DNA of 64,000 nucleotides from JAICKM01 sp050998805 (GTDB lineage: Bacteria; Chloroflexota; Chloroflexia; QHBQ01; JAICKM01), in assembly GCA_050998805.1 (NCBI GenBank), contig JBPCPV010000046.1:57541-121540 (forward strand). Reading direction: 5' to 3'. Shown here in pieces: positions 8,108-15,061 of the stretch (positions are counted from its first letter, which is position 1; the number at the start of each line of letters is the position of its first letter). Made by a program: the position numbers and the translations under genes. A model generated the notes under the pieces. The model was not told the origin of the DNA. It saw nothing but the letters and a program-made list of their open reading frames with translations, and made no database searches.

Positions 8108-8135
8108 GATGACGGCTGACGGCTGACGGCTGAGA
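8108..8135. repeat. Heptamer array GCTGACG
   Basis: Four units: GATGACG, GCTGACG, GCTGACG, GCTGAGA. Located in the predicted 5' leader of the ytxH-like gene. Confidence 0.8.
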
Positions 8136-8159
8136 ACAGAACTACGGAGGGTTGAGCCA

Positions 8160-8543
8160 ATGAGTGTGATTACGAAGACGCTGAAGTTTACGGGTGGGGT
8201 GCTGCTGGGGCTTGGAGTGGGCAGCGTTACTGCGTTGCTGCTGGCACCGCAGTCGGGGGAGGTCAGCAAAGACCAGATCCGGGCGCGGCTTGACGAGATA
8301 CGGGACGCCGGTCAGCAGGCGCAACGCCAGACCGAAGACGACCTGCAAACGCGCTGGGAGCAGCTTGCGAGCGAAGGCAAAGACAAGGCTGACGAGAAGA
8401 TGACGGTGGAGAACAAAGCCGTCAGCAAGGCCGAAGAGGCCGAGAACAAGCTACGCGAAAAGCGCGACAAAGAACGCCGTGATGTCCAACGCCATATCGA
8501 AAAGGCCGACAAAGAGCTAGAGAAAGCCCGAACGAAAATCTGA
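8160..8543 (+). CDS. YtxH domain-containing membrane-anchored coiled-coil protein
   Basis: 127 residues. Residues ~10-30 form a glycine-rich membrane segment (TGGVLLGLGVGSVTALLLAP) followed by QSG, which is the YtxH signature. The remainder is highly charged and heptad-like (many Glu, Lys, Arg and Ala), so a long coiled coil. YtxH proteins are small stress-associated proteins of unclear function in many bacteria. GGAGG stands about 9 bp before the ATG. The stop codon is directly adjacent to the convergent small gene at 8544. Confidence 0.85.
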   Translation: MSVITKTLKFTGGVLLGLGVGSVTALLLAPQSGEVSKDQIRARLDEIRDAGQQAQRQTEDDLQTRWEQLASEGKDKADEKMTVENKAVSKAEEAENKLREKRDKERRDVQRHIEKADKELEKARTKI

Positions 8544-8747
8544 TCAGCCGGCCATTTCCATAGGCCGATCACGGTTCGCGTTCACTCGTGCGCGGGTCTC
8601 ATCTTGTGTGCGTAAGCGCAGCAGCGAGCGCCTGCTGATTCTGTAGTAGCCGTCCTCGACCTGCGCCGGGACAAGTCCGCTAACGATAGCCTCCGAAACT
8701 TCGGCTAGTGTGAGTGGTCTCCGTTGAGTTTGCGTTTCGTGTATCAT
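8544..8747 (-). CDS. Small protein with a possible helix-turn-helix, unknown function
   Basis: 67 residues, from an ATG at 8747 preceded by GGGAG at a 6-bp distance. The segment LTLAEVSEAIVSGLVPAQVEDGYYRISRR has the pattern of a small excisionase/MerR-like winged helix (helix, turn, helix, then a basic wing). The family match is only by pattern. It is convergent with ytxH with no gap and stands alone. Confidence 0.5.
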   Translation of the reverse strand: MIHETQTQRRPLTLAEVSEAIVSGLVPAQVEDGYYRISRRSLLRLRTQDETRARVNANRDRPMEMAG

Positions 8748-8825
8748 CGTTGTCTCCCTTAGTAATCTGCGCCCCTGCCTACACTAAAAGCAGGAAGCGT
8801 GCCAGATCTTGGGAGACGGCGCGGC

Positions 8826-9995
8826 CTAGCGGAGAACCCGTATCGCACCCGCGTAATGTGCCGCCCAGTAAGCGTCGCTGAGGTTGCTCACCGTGACGCC
8901 GATGCCGTAATCTGCGGCGTGGACGATCTTGCCGTTGCCGATGTAGATGCTTATGTGGGAGATACCGCTACGGTACGTGCCCGCGAAGTAGACGAGGTCG
9001 CCCGGCTGTAGCTGATCATAGGAGATGTGGTTGCCGCTCGCCAGCTCGCTGCCCATGCTGCGCCCCATCGGGATGCCCGCCTTGTTGAAGATGTAGTAGA
9101 CGAAGCCGCTGCAATCGAAGCCGGCCGGCGTCGTCCCTCCGAAGCGGTAGTTGTAGCCGACGTACTGCATCGCAAGGGCGACGACACCGCCAGTGATGCT
9201 GTTTGCGAGGGCGGGGAGGGATGCTGGCTTGGGAGCAGGTGCTGCGGGAGCGGGTGCCGGTTTGGGAGCGGGTGCCGCCTGGGGAGCCGGCTTGGGTGGT
9301 TGCGCGCGTGCGGCCTGGATAACCGGCCTGGGCGCAACGGCGAGCTTCGGGGCTGGGGCGCTCACGAGGTAATCGCCGGACATCCAGCCCGAAAGGCCGT
9401 CGCTCGCCACCTGATACCACTGCTTGCCGGAGTTGTCCGTCGAGGGGCCTTGCACCACCTTCAAGACGGTGCCTCCGGACGCCGTGCCTACCACCCGCCC
9501 GCCGGGCACCGAGCGCAGCCGGATTGCGTCGCCGCCCGTGTTGGCGACTTTGGCATAGCCGGAGAGTTTGGCCGCAGCCGGGGCCTGCTTCGCGAGCTGG
9601 GCGGCAGGCTGAACGGGTTTGGCTGGTGACTGGGCCGGTTTCGCCGGTGTGCTGCCGGCGGCGGTGCCGAGGTAGCGCCCATCGATCCATCCCACCCGGC
9701 TGCCGACGCTCACTCGATACCAGGACTGGCCCGCGCCGTCTTTGGCGGGGCCTTCCAGCACGGTCACTTTGTCGCCCTCGCCGAGTGTGCCTTTCGCGTT
9801 GTAGCCGGTGCCCGCGCCTTCGCGCCATCGGACGACTCCGCCACCGGTGTTCGTTATGGTTGCCTGCTTGTTGGCTGTGACACCGCCTGCGGCCCGCGCC
9901 GCGCCTCCTGAGAATAACCCGGCGAGCACCAGCGCCGCCAAGAGTGTGAGTACTGCGATTGACTGCCGGCGTTTACCTCCCCCAAATCGTTTCAT
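8826..9995 (-). CDS. Secreted NlpC/P60 cell-wall endopeptidase with two SH3b domains
   Basis: About 389 residues. A signal peptide (KRRQ, then a hydrophobic core, cleavage after ARAAG) is followed by two bacterial SH3 domains, roughly residues 40-115 and 145-215. Each has an R-W/R-L-R start and a WY-V-GW-I/M-G-YL end. A Pro/Ala-rich linker (~220-270) leads to a C-terminal NlpC/P60 domain with the catalytic Cys in FDCSGFV and His in SHISIYIG. It should cut peptidoglycan stem peptides outside the membrane. The ATG at 9995 is preceded by a TTG at 9998. AAAGGA lies 13 bp from the ATG and 10 bp from the TTG, so the start could be either. A possible -10 (TATTCT after TGTGC) lies near 10072. Confidence 0.9.
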   Translation of the reverse strand: MKRFGGGKRRQSIAVLTLLAALVLAGLFSGGAARAAGGVTANKQATITNTGGGVVRWREGAGTGYNAKGTLGEGDKVTVLEGPAKDGAGQSWYRVSVGSRVGWIDGRYLGTAAGSTPAKPAQSPAKPVQPAAQLAKQAPAAAKLSGYAKVANTGGDAIRLRSVPGGRVVGTASGGTVLKVVQGPSTDNSGKQWYQVASDGLSGWMSGDYLVSAPAPKLAVAPRPVIQAARAQPPKPAPQAAPAPKPAPAPAAPAPKPASLPALANSITGGVVALAMQYVGYNYRFGGTTPAGFDCSGFVYYIFNKAGIPMGRSMGSELASGNHISYDQLQPGDLVYFAGTYRSGISHISIYIGNGKIVHAADYGIGVTVSNLSDAYWAAHYAGAIRVLR

Positions 9996-10131
9996 CAAGC
10001 GCGCCCTATCCTTTCTGAAACTATCTTGCCGTCTGAACGCTTACGGATATATGTCCCGTCGCTTGCGCGGAGAATAGCACACGGCGGAAGCGGCGTCAAG
10101 AATAACAGCGTCACAATAAGCTCAACAATCG

Positions 10132-10173
10132 AGTGGTCAGTGGTCAGTGGTTAGTGATCGGCGGTGAATGGTT
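10132..10173. repeat. Heptamer array AGTGGTC
   Basis: Six units: AGTGGTC, AGTGGTC, AGTGGTT, AGTGATC, GGCGGTG, AATGGTT. Its end overlaps the -35 element (TTGACG, 10172-10177) of the next gene. Confidence 0.85.
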
Positions 10174-10200
10174 GACGCTCCATACTGCTTGTGATAGACT
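10172..10200 (+). promoter_or_regulatory. Promoter of the mutarotase-like gene, leaderless type
   Basis: TTGACG (10172-10177), 17 bp, TAGACT (10195-10200), then 6 bp to a GTG start at 10207. No Shine-Dalgarno sequence. Confidence 0.7.
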
Positions 10201-10206
10201 GGTCGG

Positions 10207-11178
10207 GTGGATACGATGGGGCTGGGAGACGCTGTAAGGGCTTCTGAGCGGCAGCGCGACGGGGAGACCTATCTAAGGCTCGAGAATGGCGAGTCAAGGC
10301 TTGTGGTGGTTCCTGCGCGCGGCGGGCGGCTGACGGAGTGGGAGCTGGCGCTCGGCGGCGGTCCCGCGCTGCGGCTGATGGGCGCGCCCGACGCGCCGGT
10401 GAGCACGGGACGGGCGATGTTGGTGGGCAGAGGCGGCTTGCCGGAGGTGGTCGGTGGACTGGGACCGGCGTCCCCGTCGGGCATGGGCGATCACTTCCTG
10501 CCACTCTCCGGCAGCCAAAGGGATTTCGCGCTCGGCAAGGCGCGAGAGTTGGGCACCTTCGCGGGCGGCGCGTTCAGCGCGGCCCATTATTCGCCCGCGC
10601 ACGGCCAGCAAGAGGTCGCGCTCCGCTGCGAGGGCGGCATCCGGGGCGCGAAGCGCGTCACGCCGCTCACCCTGCTCAAAAAGCTGACTCTCGGCCGGCC
10701 CGGCACCGAGATCAGCATACACTACCGGCTCGAGAACCCGAACGAGAAGCCGGTGCAGATCCTCTTTGGCGTCGAGTTCTGTTTTGCTCTCAGCGACGAG
10801 GCGGCCGCCGACGGCGGAGAGCGAACCGCCTACGAGTTCGACGGTGCCCGCGAGCGCGGCGGCTTCGGCGTCAGCGGCGTCGCCACCGACGCGACGAGCG
10901 TCGGCCTTATCGAACCGCAGCCGGGCGTCACGCTGCGGCTCGGCTGGGAGCGGGCCGCCTCCGTCTGGGTCTGCCCCTATCCGGCGGGCGGCTCTGCCCA
11001 CACCGGCGCGAGCGTGACTGCGGTCTGGGATCTGGCGCTGCCGCCCGAAGACAACTGGGCGGTCAACATCTGGTTGCAGGCGGGGGCGAGCGGCCCCGTC
11101 GCGCCGCTCGATCCGGCGGTCGTCGCACGCATTGCACGCCCCGAGTCCGAAGACGAACCCTGGAAGGGGAGGCAATGA
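10207..11178 (+). CDS. Stand-alone beta-sandwich protein like the C-terminal domain of GH57 glucanotransferases (DUF1926-like)
   Basis: 323 residues from a GTG start. The pattern of LENGESRLVVVPARGGRLTEWEL near the N-terminus and ISIHYRLENPNEKPVQILFGVEF in the middle resembles the mutarotase-like C-terminal domain of GH57 alpha-amylase/4-alpha-glucanotransferases. The (beta/alpha)7 catalytic domain of those enzymes is absent. It could be an aldose-1-epimerase-like or glycan-binding protein. I see no signal peptide. The gene overlaps cvpA by 4 bp (ATGA) and they are likely co-transcribed. Confidence 0.55.
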   Translation: MDTMGLGDAVRASERQRDGETYLRLENGESRLVVVPARGGRLTEWELALGGGPALRLMGAPDAPVSTGRAMLVGRGGLPEVVGGLGPASPSGMGDHFLPLSGSQRDFALGKARELGTFAGGAFSAAHYSPAHGQQEVALRCEGGIRGAKRVTPLTLLKKLTLGRPGTEISIHYRLENPNEKPVQILFGVEFCFALSDEAAADGGERTAYEFDGARERGGFGVSGVATDATSVGLIEPQPGVTLRLGWERAASVWVCPYPAGGSAHTGASVTAVWDLALPPEDNWAVNIWLQAGASGPVAPLDPAVVARIARPESEDEPWKGRQ

Positions 11179-11705
11179 CGAACTGGGTAGATGTGACCAT
11201 CGTGACCGCGGTCGTCGTCAGCGCGGTGCTCGGCCTCTACTGGGGGCTGATCCGCCAGGTGGCCGCGACGTTCGGGCTGATCCTCGCCATCTTCCTGGCC
11301 GGCAGCCAGTACAGGAACCTCGCCGGCATCTTGCACCAGCCAGACGGCACCGGCCTGATCGCCGACGAGAACCTGGCGAACATCCTTGCGTTTGTGCTGA
11401 TCGTGGTCGGAGTGAGCCTGGCCGTCGGGACCGTCGCCTCGGTGCTGCGGACGATGCTCGGCCTCCTCTTCCTCGGCTGGGCCGACCACCTGCTCGGCGC
11501 GGTCCTCGGCGTGGCCCAAATGCTGCTGCTGATGGCCGTTGTCATCATCGTTGCCGATGCCTTCCCCGTCCCCAACCTGTCGGACGGGGTGCAGAACTCG
11601 ACCCTGGCCCCGCTAGTCGCCCGCCCATTCTCCTTCGTGGTAGACTGGCTCCCACCGGAGTTCTGGCAGGTGAAGTCGTTCATAGAGCTAGGCGGCATAC
11701 CCTGA
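11175..11705 (+). CDS. CvpA family membrane protein
   Basis: 176 residues with four hydrophobic segments. The opening NWVDVTIVTAVVVSAVLGLYWGLIRQ is the typical CvpA start (short N-terminus, then helix, then G-x-x-R-G/Q-x turn). AAGGGGAGG lies just before the ATG, which overlaps the upstream stop in an ATGA. CvpA proteins are inner-membrane proteins linked to colicin V production and envelope integrity, with no defined reaction. The TGA stop (11703-11705) runs directly into a GAGTGCG heptamer array. Confidence 0.85.
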   Translation: MTNWVDVTIVTAVVVSAVLGLYWGLIRQVAATFGLILAIFLAGSQYRNLAGILHQPDGTGLIADENLANILAFVLIVVGVSLAVGTVASVLRTMLGLLFLGWADHLLGAVLGVAQMLLLMAVVIIVADAFPVPNLSDGVQNSTLAPLVARPFSFVVDWLPPEFWQVKSFIELGGIP

Positions 11706-11745
11706 GTGCGGAGTGCGGAGTGGGGATTGCGGATTGCGGATTGCG
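11704..11745. repeat. Heptamer array GAGTGCG / GATTGCG
   Basis: Six units in register: GAGTGCG, GAGTGCG, GAGTGGG, GATTGCG, GATTGCG, GATTGCG. The array starts inside the cvpA stop codon. Confidence 0.88.
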
Positions 11746-11752
11746 TACCCAC

Positions 11753-11780
11753 TGTCATTCTGAGCGTAGCGAAGAATCTC
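11753..11780. repeat. Widespread TCATTCTGAGCG...GAAGAATCTC interspersed repeat
   Basis: This 28-bp sequence is the DNA behind the spurious peptide HSERSEES that appears in many unrelated bacterial genomes. It is partly palindromic. It sits between two different heptamer arrays. The identification is from memory of the motif. Confidence 0.65.
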
Positions 11781-11801
11781 GGCTGACGGCTGACGGCTGA
11801 A
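11781..11801. repeat. Heptamer array GGCTGAC
   Basis: Three units: GGCTGAC, GGCTGAC, GGCTGAA. It ends 2 bp before the stop codon of the minus-strand phosphatase (11804-11806). Confidence 0.75.
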
Positions 11802-11803
11802 AG

Positions 11804-12511
11804 CTACAGCAGCGCCAGGTCGGCGTTGCCGACACCGGCGAGCACGCCGACTTCATCGTGCAGGTGATGCACGTAGTTGAACTGGCGGAGGCAGCCGACA
11901 GACCAGAGTTCGCTCTTGCCGAGCGTGTCGTCGGTCATGAATTGGAGGTGGGTGATGCCGCAGTTGTCCGAGTCGTAGGACTGGGGCCCGGCGGGGTCGT
12001 CAATCCCCGCGCTGGTGAGGTAGGACTTGATCACGCCGCCGTGCGTGACTACAATGATGTTGTCGTAGGATTTGTGGTGGGCTACAATCTCGGAGATCGC
12101 GCGCAGGCATCGGGCGCGGAAGGCGCGGCGGGTCTCGCCGCCCGGCCAGCCGAAGTCGAGGTTGTTGCGGTCTCTCCACGCGGCGGCAACGTCGGGGAAG
12201 CGGCTCTGCCACTCGTCGCGGGTCAGCCCCTCGATGAGGCCGCCTGCCATTTCGCGCAGATCGGGCACGGAGATAGGCGCTAAGTTCAGATGCTCGCCGA
12301 TGATCGTGGCGGTGAGCCAGGCGCGCCGCAGGGGGCTGCTGTAGATCGTGTAGAAGCTGGTGCGCTGCCGCCGCCGGAAGTCGGCGAAGAACTCGGCGGT
12401 GCGCTCGGCTTGCTCGAGGCCCTCGATGGTGAGGCTGGTATCCGTCCAGCCTTGCAGCCTGCCGCTGACGTTCCAGGGTGTCAATCCGTGGCGGACAAGA
12501 TACAGGTTCAT
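11804..12511 (-). CDS. Histidine phosphatase family protein (phosphoglycerate-mutase-like)
   Basis: 235 residues. The N-terminus NLYLVRHGLTPWN carries the RHG motif with the nucleophilic His. The second catalytic His is in VVTHGGVIKSYL near residue 160, and REMAGGLIEGLT supplies the usual Glu. It is closely similar to the protein at 59855-60547 (shared WPGGETRRAFRARCL), so the two are paralogs. The substrate is unknown; cobalamin-pathway and broad phosphatases share this fold. The start overlaps the nth stop by 4 bp, so it is translationally coupled to nth. Confidence 0.87.
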   Translation of the reverse strand: MNLYLVRHGLTPWNVSGRLQGWTDTSLTIEGLEQAERTAEFFADFRRRQRTSFYTIYSSPLRRAWLTATIIGEHLNLAPISVPDLREMAGGLIEGLTRDEWQSRFPDVAAAWRDRNNLDFGWPGGETRRAFRARCLRAISEIVAHHKSYDNIIVVTHGGVIKSYLTSAGIDDPAGPQSYDSDNCGITHLQFMTDDTLGKSELWSVGCLRQFNYVHHLHDEVGVLAGVGNADLALL

Positions 12512-13233
12512 GTGGGCTTACGGCCTCGGTAGTAATCACACCAGGTCGTCAGCACGCATATCTCGCAGCGTGGGCGAGGTGCTTTGCAGACCTCGCGCCC
12601 ATGTTTGATCACGTTCAGGTGGAATGAGTAGTACCAGTCGGGTGGTACCAGGGCCTCGAGCGCCTCGTGCGTCTGCTCGGCGTTATAGCGGTCGGGCACG
12701 AGGCCCAGCCTCCGGCTCACCCGATGCACATGCGTGTCCACCGGCATGGCGGGCCGCCCGCAGGCGAAGAGCAACACGCAGGCCGCCGTCTTCGGCCCCA
12801 CGCCCGGCAGCGCCGCCAGCCACGCCTCGGCCTCCTCGATGGGTGCCGTCTTCAGGAAGTCGAGGTCGAAGCTGCCCCGCTCGTCCCATATTCTCTGGAG
12901 GATCGTCTTGATGCGCGGCGCCTTCTGTCGCGCCAGGCCACCGCTCTGGATTGCGGCGGCGATCCGCTCCACTGGGGCGTCGCGCACCTCCTCCCAGGTC
13001 GGCAGTTCGGCGCGCAACAGCGCGAAGGCCCGTCCGCTGTTCAGGTCCGATGTGTGCTGCGAGAGTACCGTCAGCACGAGTTCGTCGAGCGGCGGGTGGT
13101 GTGGACGCCAGTCGGGGCGGCCATATACCTCCAGCAAAGCGTTTTGTATCGGGGCGATCTTCGCTGCCGGCCCGGCGACACTATCTTCGGCGTCGGCGGG
13201 CGCGTAAACGACTTCGTGGCTGTGAACGTGCAT
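12508..13233 (-). CDS. nth: Endonuclease III family DNA glycosylase/AP lyase
   Basis: 241 residues. It has the helix-hairpin-helix LAALPGVGPKTAACVL with the catalytic Lys, PVDTHVHRVSRRLG with the catalytic Asp, and a C-terminal 4Fe-4S loop with cysteines spaced C-x6-C-x2-C-x5-C. The enzyme removes oxidised pyrimidines and nicks abasic sites in base-excision repair. TATAAT (13239-13244) ends 5 bp before the ATG, so the mRNA is probably leaderless. It forms a two-gene operon with the downstream histidine phosphatase. The N-terminal ~25 residues (HSHEVVYAP and onward) are a lineage-specific extension. Confidence 0.92.
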   Translation of the reverse strand: MHVHSHEVVYAPADAEDSVAGPAAKIAPIQNALLEVYGRPDWRPHHPPLDELVLTVLSQHTSDLNSGRAFALLRAELPTWEEVRDAPVERIAAAIQSGGLARQKAPRIKTILQRIWDERGSFDLDFLKTAPIEEAEAWLAALPGVGPKTAACVLLFACGRPAMPVDTHVHRVSRRLGLVPDRYNAEQTHEALEALVPPDWYYSFHLNVIKHGREVCKAPRPRCEICVLTTWCDYYRGRKPT

Positions 13234-13238
13234 ATCCC

Positions 13239-13244
13239 ATTATA
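13239..13244 (-). promoter_or_regulatory. -10 box TATAAT of nth, leaderless arrangement
   Basis: TATAAT ends 5 bp before the ATG at 13233; no ribosome binding site. Confidence 0.65.
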
Positions 13245-13291
13245 CACTAACCCTGCCTGGACGTGCCAGTGCGTAGTGCGGGCTATTGAGG

Positions 13292-13297
13292 TATAAT
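13292..13297 (+). promoter_or_regulatory. -10 box TATAAT of the DUF433 gene
   Basis: TATAAT is 18 bp before the ATG at 13316. AGGAGG (13304-13309) lies about at the predicted transcript 5' end, 6 bp before the ATG. Confidence 0.65.
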
Positions 13298-13315
13298 GGG
13301 CGCAGGAGGTGCGTG

Positions 13316-13567
13316 ATGGACGAAGCGAAACTCTTGGAGCGGATCACGATCAACCCACAGATCTTCGGCGGCAAGCCGATCATTCGAGGGCATAGGCTTG
13401 CGGTAGAACACCTGCTTGGTATGCTCGACGCCGTGGACACGCCGGAAACGATCCTCGAAGGCTACGCCTGGCTCGAGCCGGAAGACATACGGGCATGTTT
13501 GATCTATGCCCAGAGACCGGAGGCAGCGTATGGACAAAGACGAACTGCTGGAGAAACTAGCCCGTGA
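13316..13567 (+). CDS. DUF433 family protein (antitoxin-type winged helix)
   Basis: 83 residues. The core ITINPQIFGGKPIIRGHRLAVEHLLGML, then ETILEGYAWLEPEDIRACLIYA, is the DUF433 signature. AGGAGG 6 bp before the ATG at 13316 fixes the start. DUF433 proteins usually form the antitoxin half of a pair with a DUF5615 PIN-like nuclease immediately downstream. Here no DUF5615 gene follows. Instead the frame overlaps, by 38 bp, a DinB-like gene. The last ~10 residues (RRTAGETSP region) lie in the overlap and are not family-like. Confidence 0.82.
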   Translation: MDEAKLLERITINPQIFGGKPIIRGHRLAVEHLLGMLDAVDTPETILEGYAWLEPEDIRACLIYAQRPEAAYGQRRTAGETSP

Positions 13568-14048
13568 ACACGCGCAGTTGGAGGAAGCGATAGCCCAACT
13601 GAGCGAGGAGCAGATGACCGCGCCCGGCGTGTATGGCGAGTGGTCGGTCAGGGATATTCTGGCCCACCTTACGGTCTGGGATGTGCGCGGTAGCGGCTGG
13701 ATCAGGACCGCCGCCTCCGGGGCGATGCCGGAGATCCCCGGCCCCGGCCTCACTTGGAAGGATGCCGAGCGGCTGAATGAGGAGACGTACCAAGAGAACC
13801 GAGCGCGGCCCCTGGCCGATGTGCTCGCCGATTATCGGGACGGCTACGCACGTATGCTCACGCAGCTGCGCGCGCTGACCGACGAGGATTGGGCCAAACC
13901 GTACCGCAAGAAGAGCATCGGGCAGCCGAACGAGGTGGCGACACTCGCCGGCTGGCGCTATGGTCACCTCTCCGGCCACAGCAAGCCGATCCATGAGTTG
14001 GTGAGCAAACTGCGGAGGGCTGCGGCCGGCGGCCCGTCGCGCCAATGA
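13530..14048 (+). CDS. DinB-like / ClbS-DfsB family four-helix protein
   Basis: 172 residues starting MDKDELLEKLAREHAQLEEAI. The segment YGEWSVRDILAHLTVWD is typical of the ClbS/DfsB and DinB superfamily, whose members bind metal or act as self-resistance and detoxification proteins. GGAGG 6 bp upstream of the ATG at 13530 decides the start, over the in-frame start at 13506. The C-terminal GWRYGHLSGHSKPIHEL holds histidines that could complete a metal site. It overlaps DUF433 upstream and, through ATGA, the phosphotransferase downstream, so the three genes are one operon. Confidence 0.75.
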   Translation: MDKDELLEKLAREHAQLEEAIAQLSEEQMTAPGVYGEWSVRDILAHLTVWDVRGSGWIRTAASGAMPEIPGPGLTWKDAERLNEETYQENRARPLADVLADYRDGYARMLTQLRALTDEDWAKPYRKKSIGQPNEVATLAGWRYGHLSGHSKPIHELVSKLRRAAAGGPSRQ

Positions 14049-15061
14049 ACACCGAACAGATCACGCCCGAATGGCTCACCTCGGCGCTGCGCGAGGCAGG
14101 TCACCTGGAGTGCGGGCGGGTCGTCTCGGTGCGGGCAGCGTCCTCGCGTCCATTCGAGAAGCTCGTCACCCATATCGAAGTGGGTTATTCGCCCGACGCG
14201 CATCCGGCGGCCCCGGCGCAGCTTTTCTTGAAACGCGACCCCGGCCCACGGGAAGCCGAGTTCTACGACAAGATCGCCCCGCTCATGCACGACCCGCCGG
14301 TGCCGAGCAGCTACGCCTCCGGCACCGACGCCCATGGGGACTACCTCTTGCTCGAATATATCCCGGCGGGCACCCACCGCAGCGTGGAGATGTACGGACC
14401 GCCGACGCGCCCCGACAGCGAGCGGATGCTCGACGTTCTGGCGTGGATACACGCTGCATGGTGGGACGACCCGCGCCTGGGGTGCGAAATCGGCTCACCG
14501 TCGGACGCCGAGTCGATGCTGGCGGAGTACCGCTACCTGAGCGACCACTTCGGGGAGTTCGTGGACTTCTTCGGCGACCGGATCTCTCCTGAGCGGAGGC
14601 GGATTTATGAGCGAGTGCTGGCCGCTCTGCCGCCGCTTCTCGTGCGACGCCTCGCCGAAGCCCATCTGACGCTGGCGCACAACGATGCCCACGCCTGGAA
14701 CTTCCTGTTGCCCCGTGACCCGGCAGGCAAGACCTACCTGTTCGATTGGGATCTGTGGACGATCAGCCCCGGCCCGCTCGATGTCTCCAACCTGATCGCC
14801 CGCTTCTGGTATCCTGAGCGCCGCGCGGCGATGGAGATGGACCTGCTGCGTGGGTATCATGCCCGCCTGCTCGCGCTCGGCGTCTCCGGCTACACCTGGG
14901 ACGCCTGCCTGCACGATTATCGCTTCGGGGTGGTCCGCCACCTGGTCAAGCCGCTTGGCGCGTGCATATACAAGGGTTGGTCACCCCACCGTTGGGCGCA
15001 ACTAGAGGTGACGATGCTCTCGTTCCAGGATCTGAAGTGCGAGGAGCTACTCGATGCTTGA
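14045..15061 (+). CDS. Aminoglycoside phosphotransferase-family kinase
   Basis: 338 residues with the APH/choline-kinase fold. The catalytic loop is LAHNDAHAWNFL near residue 213 and the metal-binding FDWD follows near residue 232. An N-lobe Lys is in LFLKRDPG. Members phosphorylate small molecules such as antibiotics, homoserine or sugars. The substrate cannot be read from sequence. It begins in a 4-bp overlap with the DinB-like gene, and its end overlaps the amidase by 8 bp, suggesting coordinated expression. Confidence 0.82.
   Translation: MNTEQITPEWLTSALREAGHLECGRVVSVRAASSRPFEKLVTHIEVGYSPDAHPAAPAQLFLKRDPGPREAEFYDKIAPLMHDPPVPSSYASGTDAHGDYLLLEYIPAGTHRSVEMYGPPTRPDSERMLDVLAWIHAAWWDDPRLGCEIGSPSDAESMLAEYRYLSDHFGEFVDFFGDRISPERRRIYERVLAALPPLLVRRLAEAHLTLAHNDAHAWNFLLPRDPAGKTYLFDWDLWTISPGPLDVSNLIARFWYPERRAAMEMDLLRGYHARLLALGVSGYTWDACLHDYRFGVVRHLVKPLGACIYKGWSPHRWAQLEVTMLSFQDLKCEELLDA

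Noticed and set aside
9016..9828. Arg-rich 270-residue minus-strand frame
   Set aside because: Out-of-frame shadow of the NlpC/P60 gene.
11132..11800. Open frame ending in the peptide HSERSEES
   Set aside because: It is an off-frame shadow of cvpA that runs into heptamers and a known intergenic repeat.
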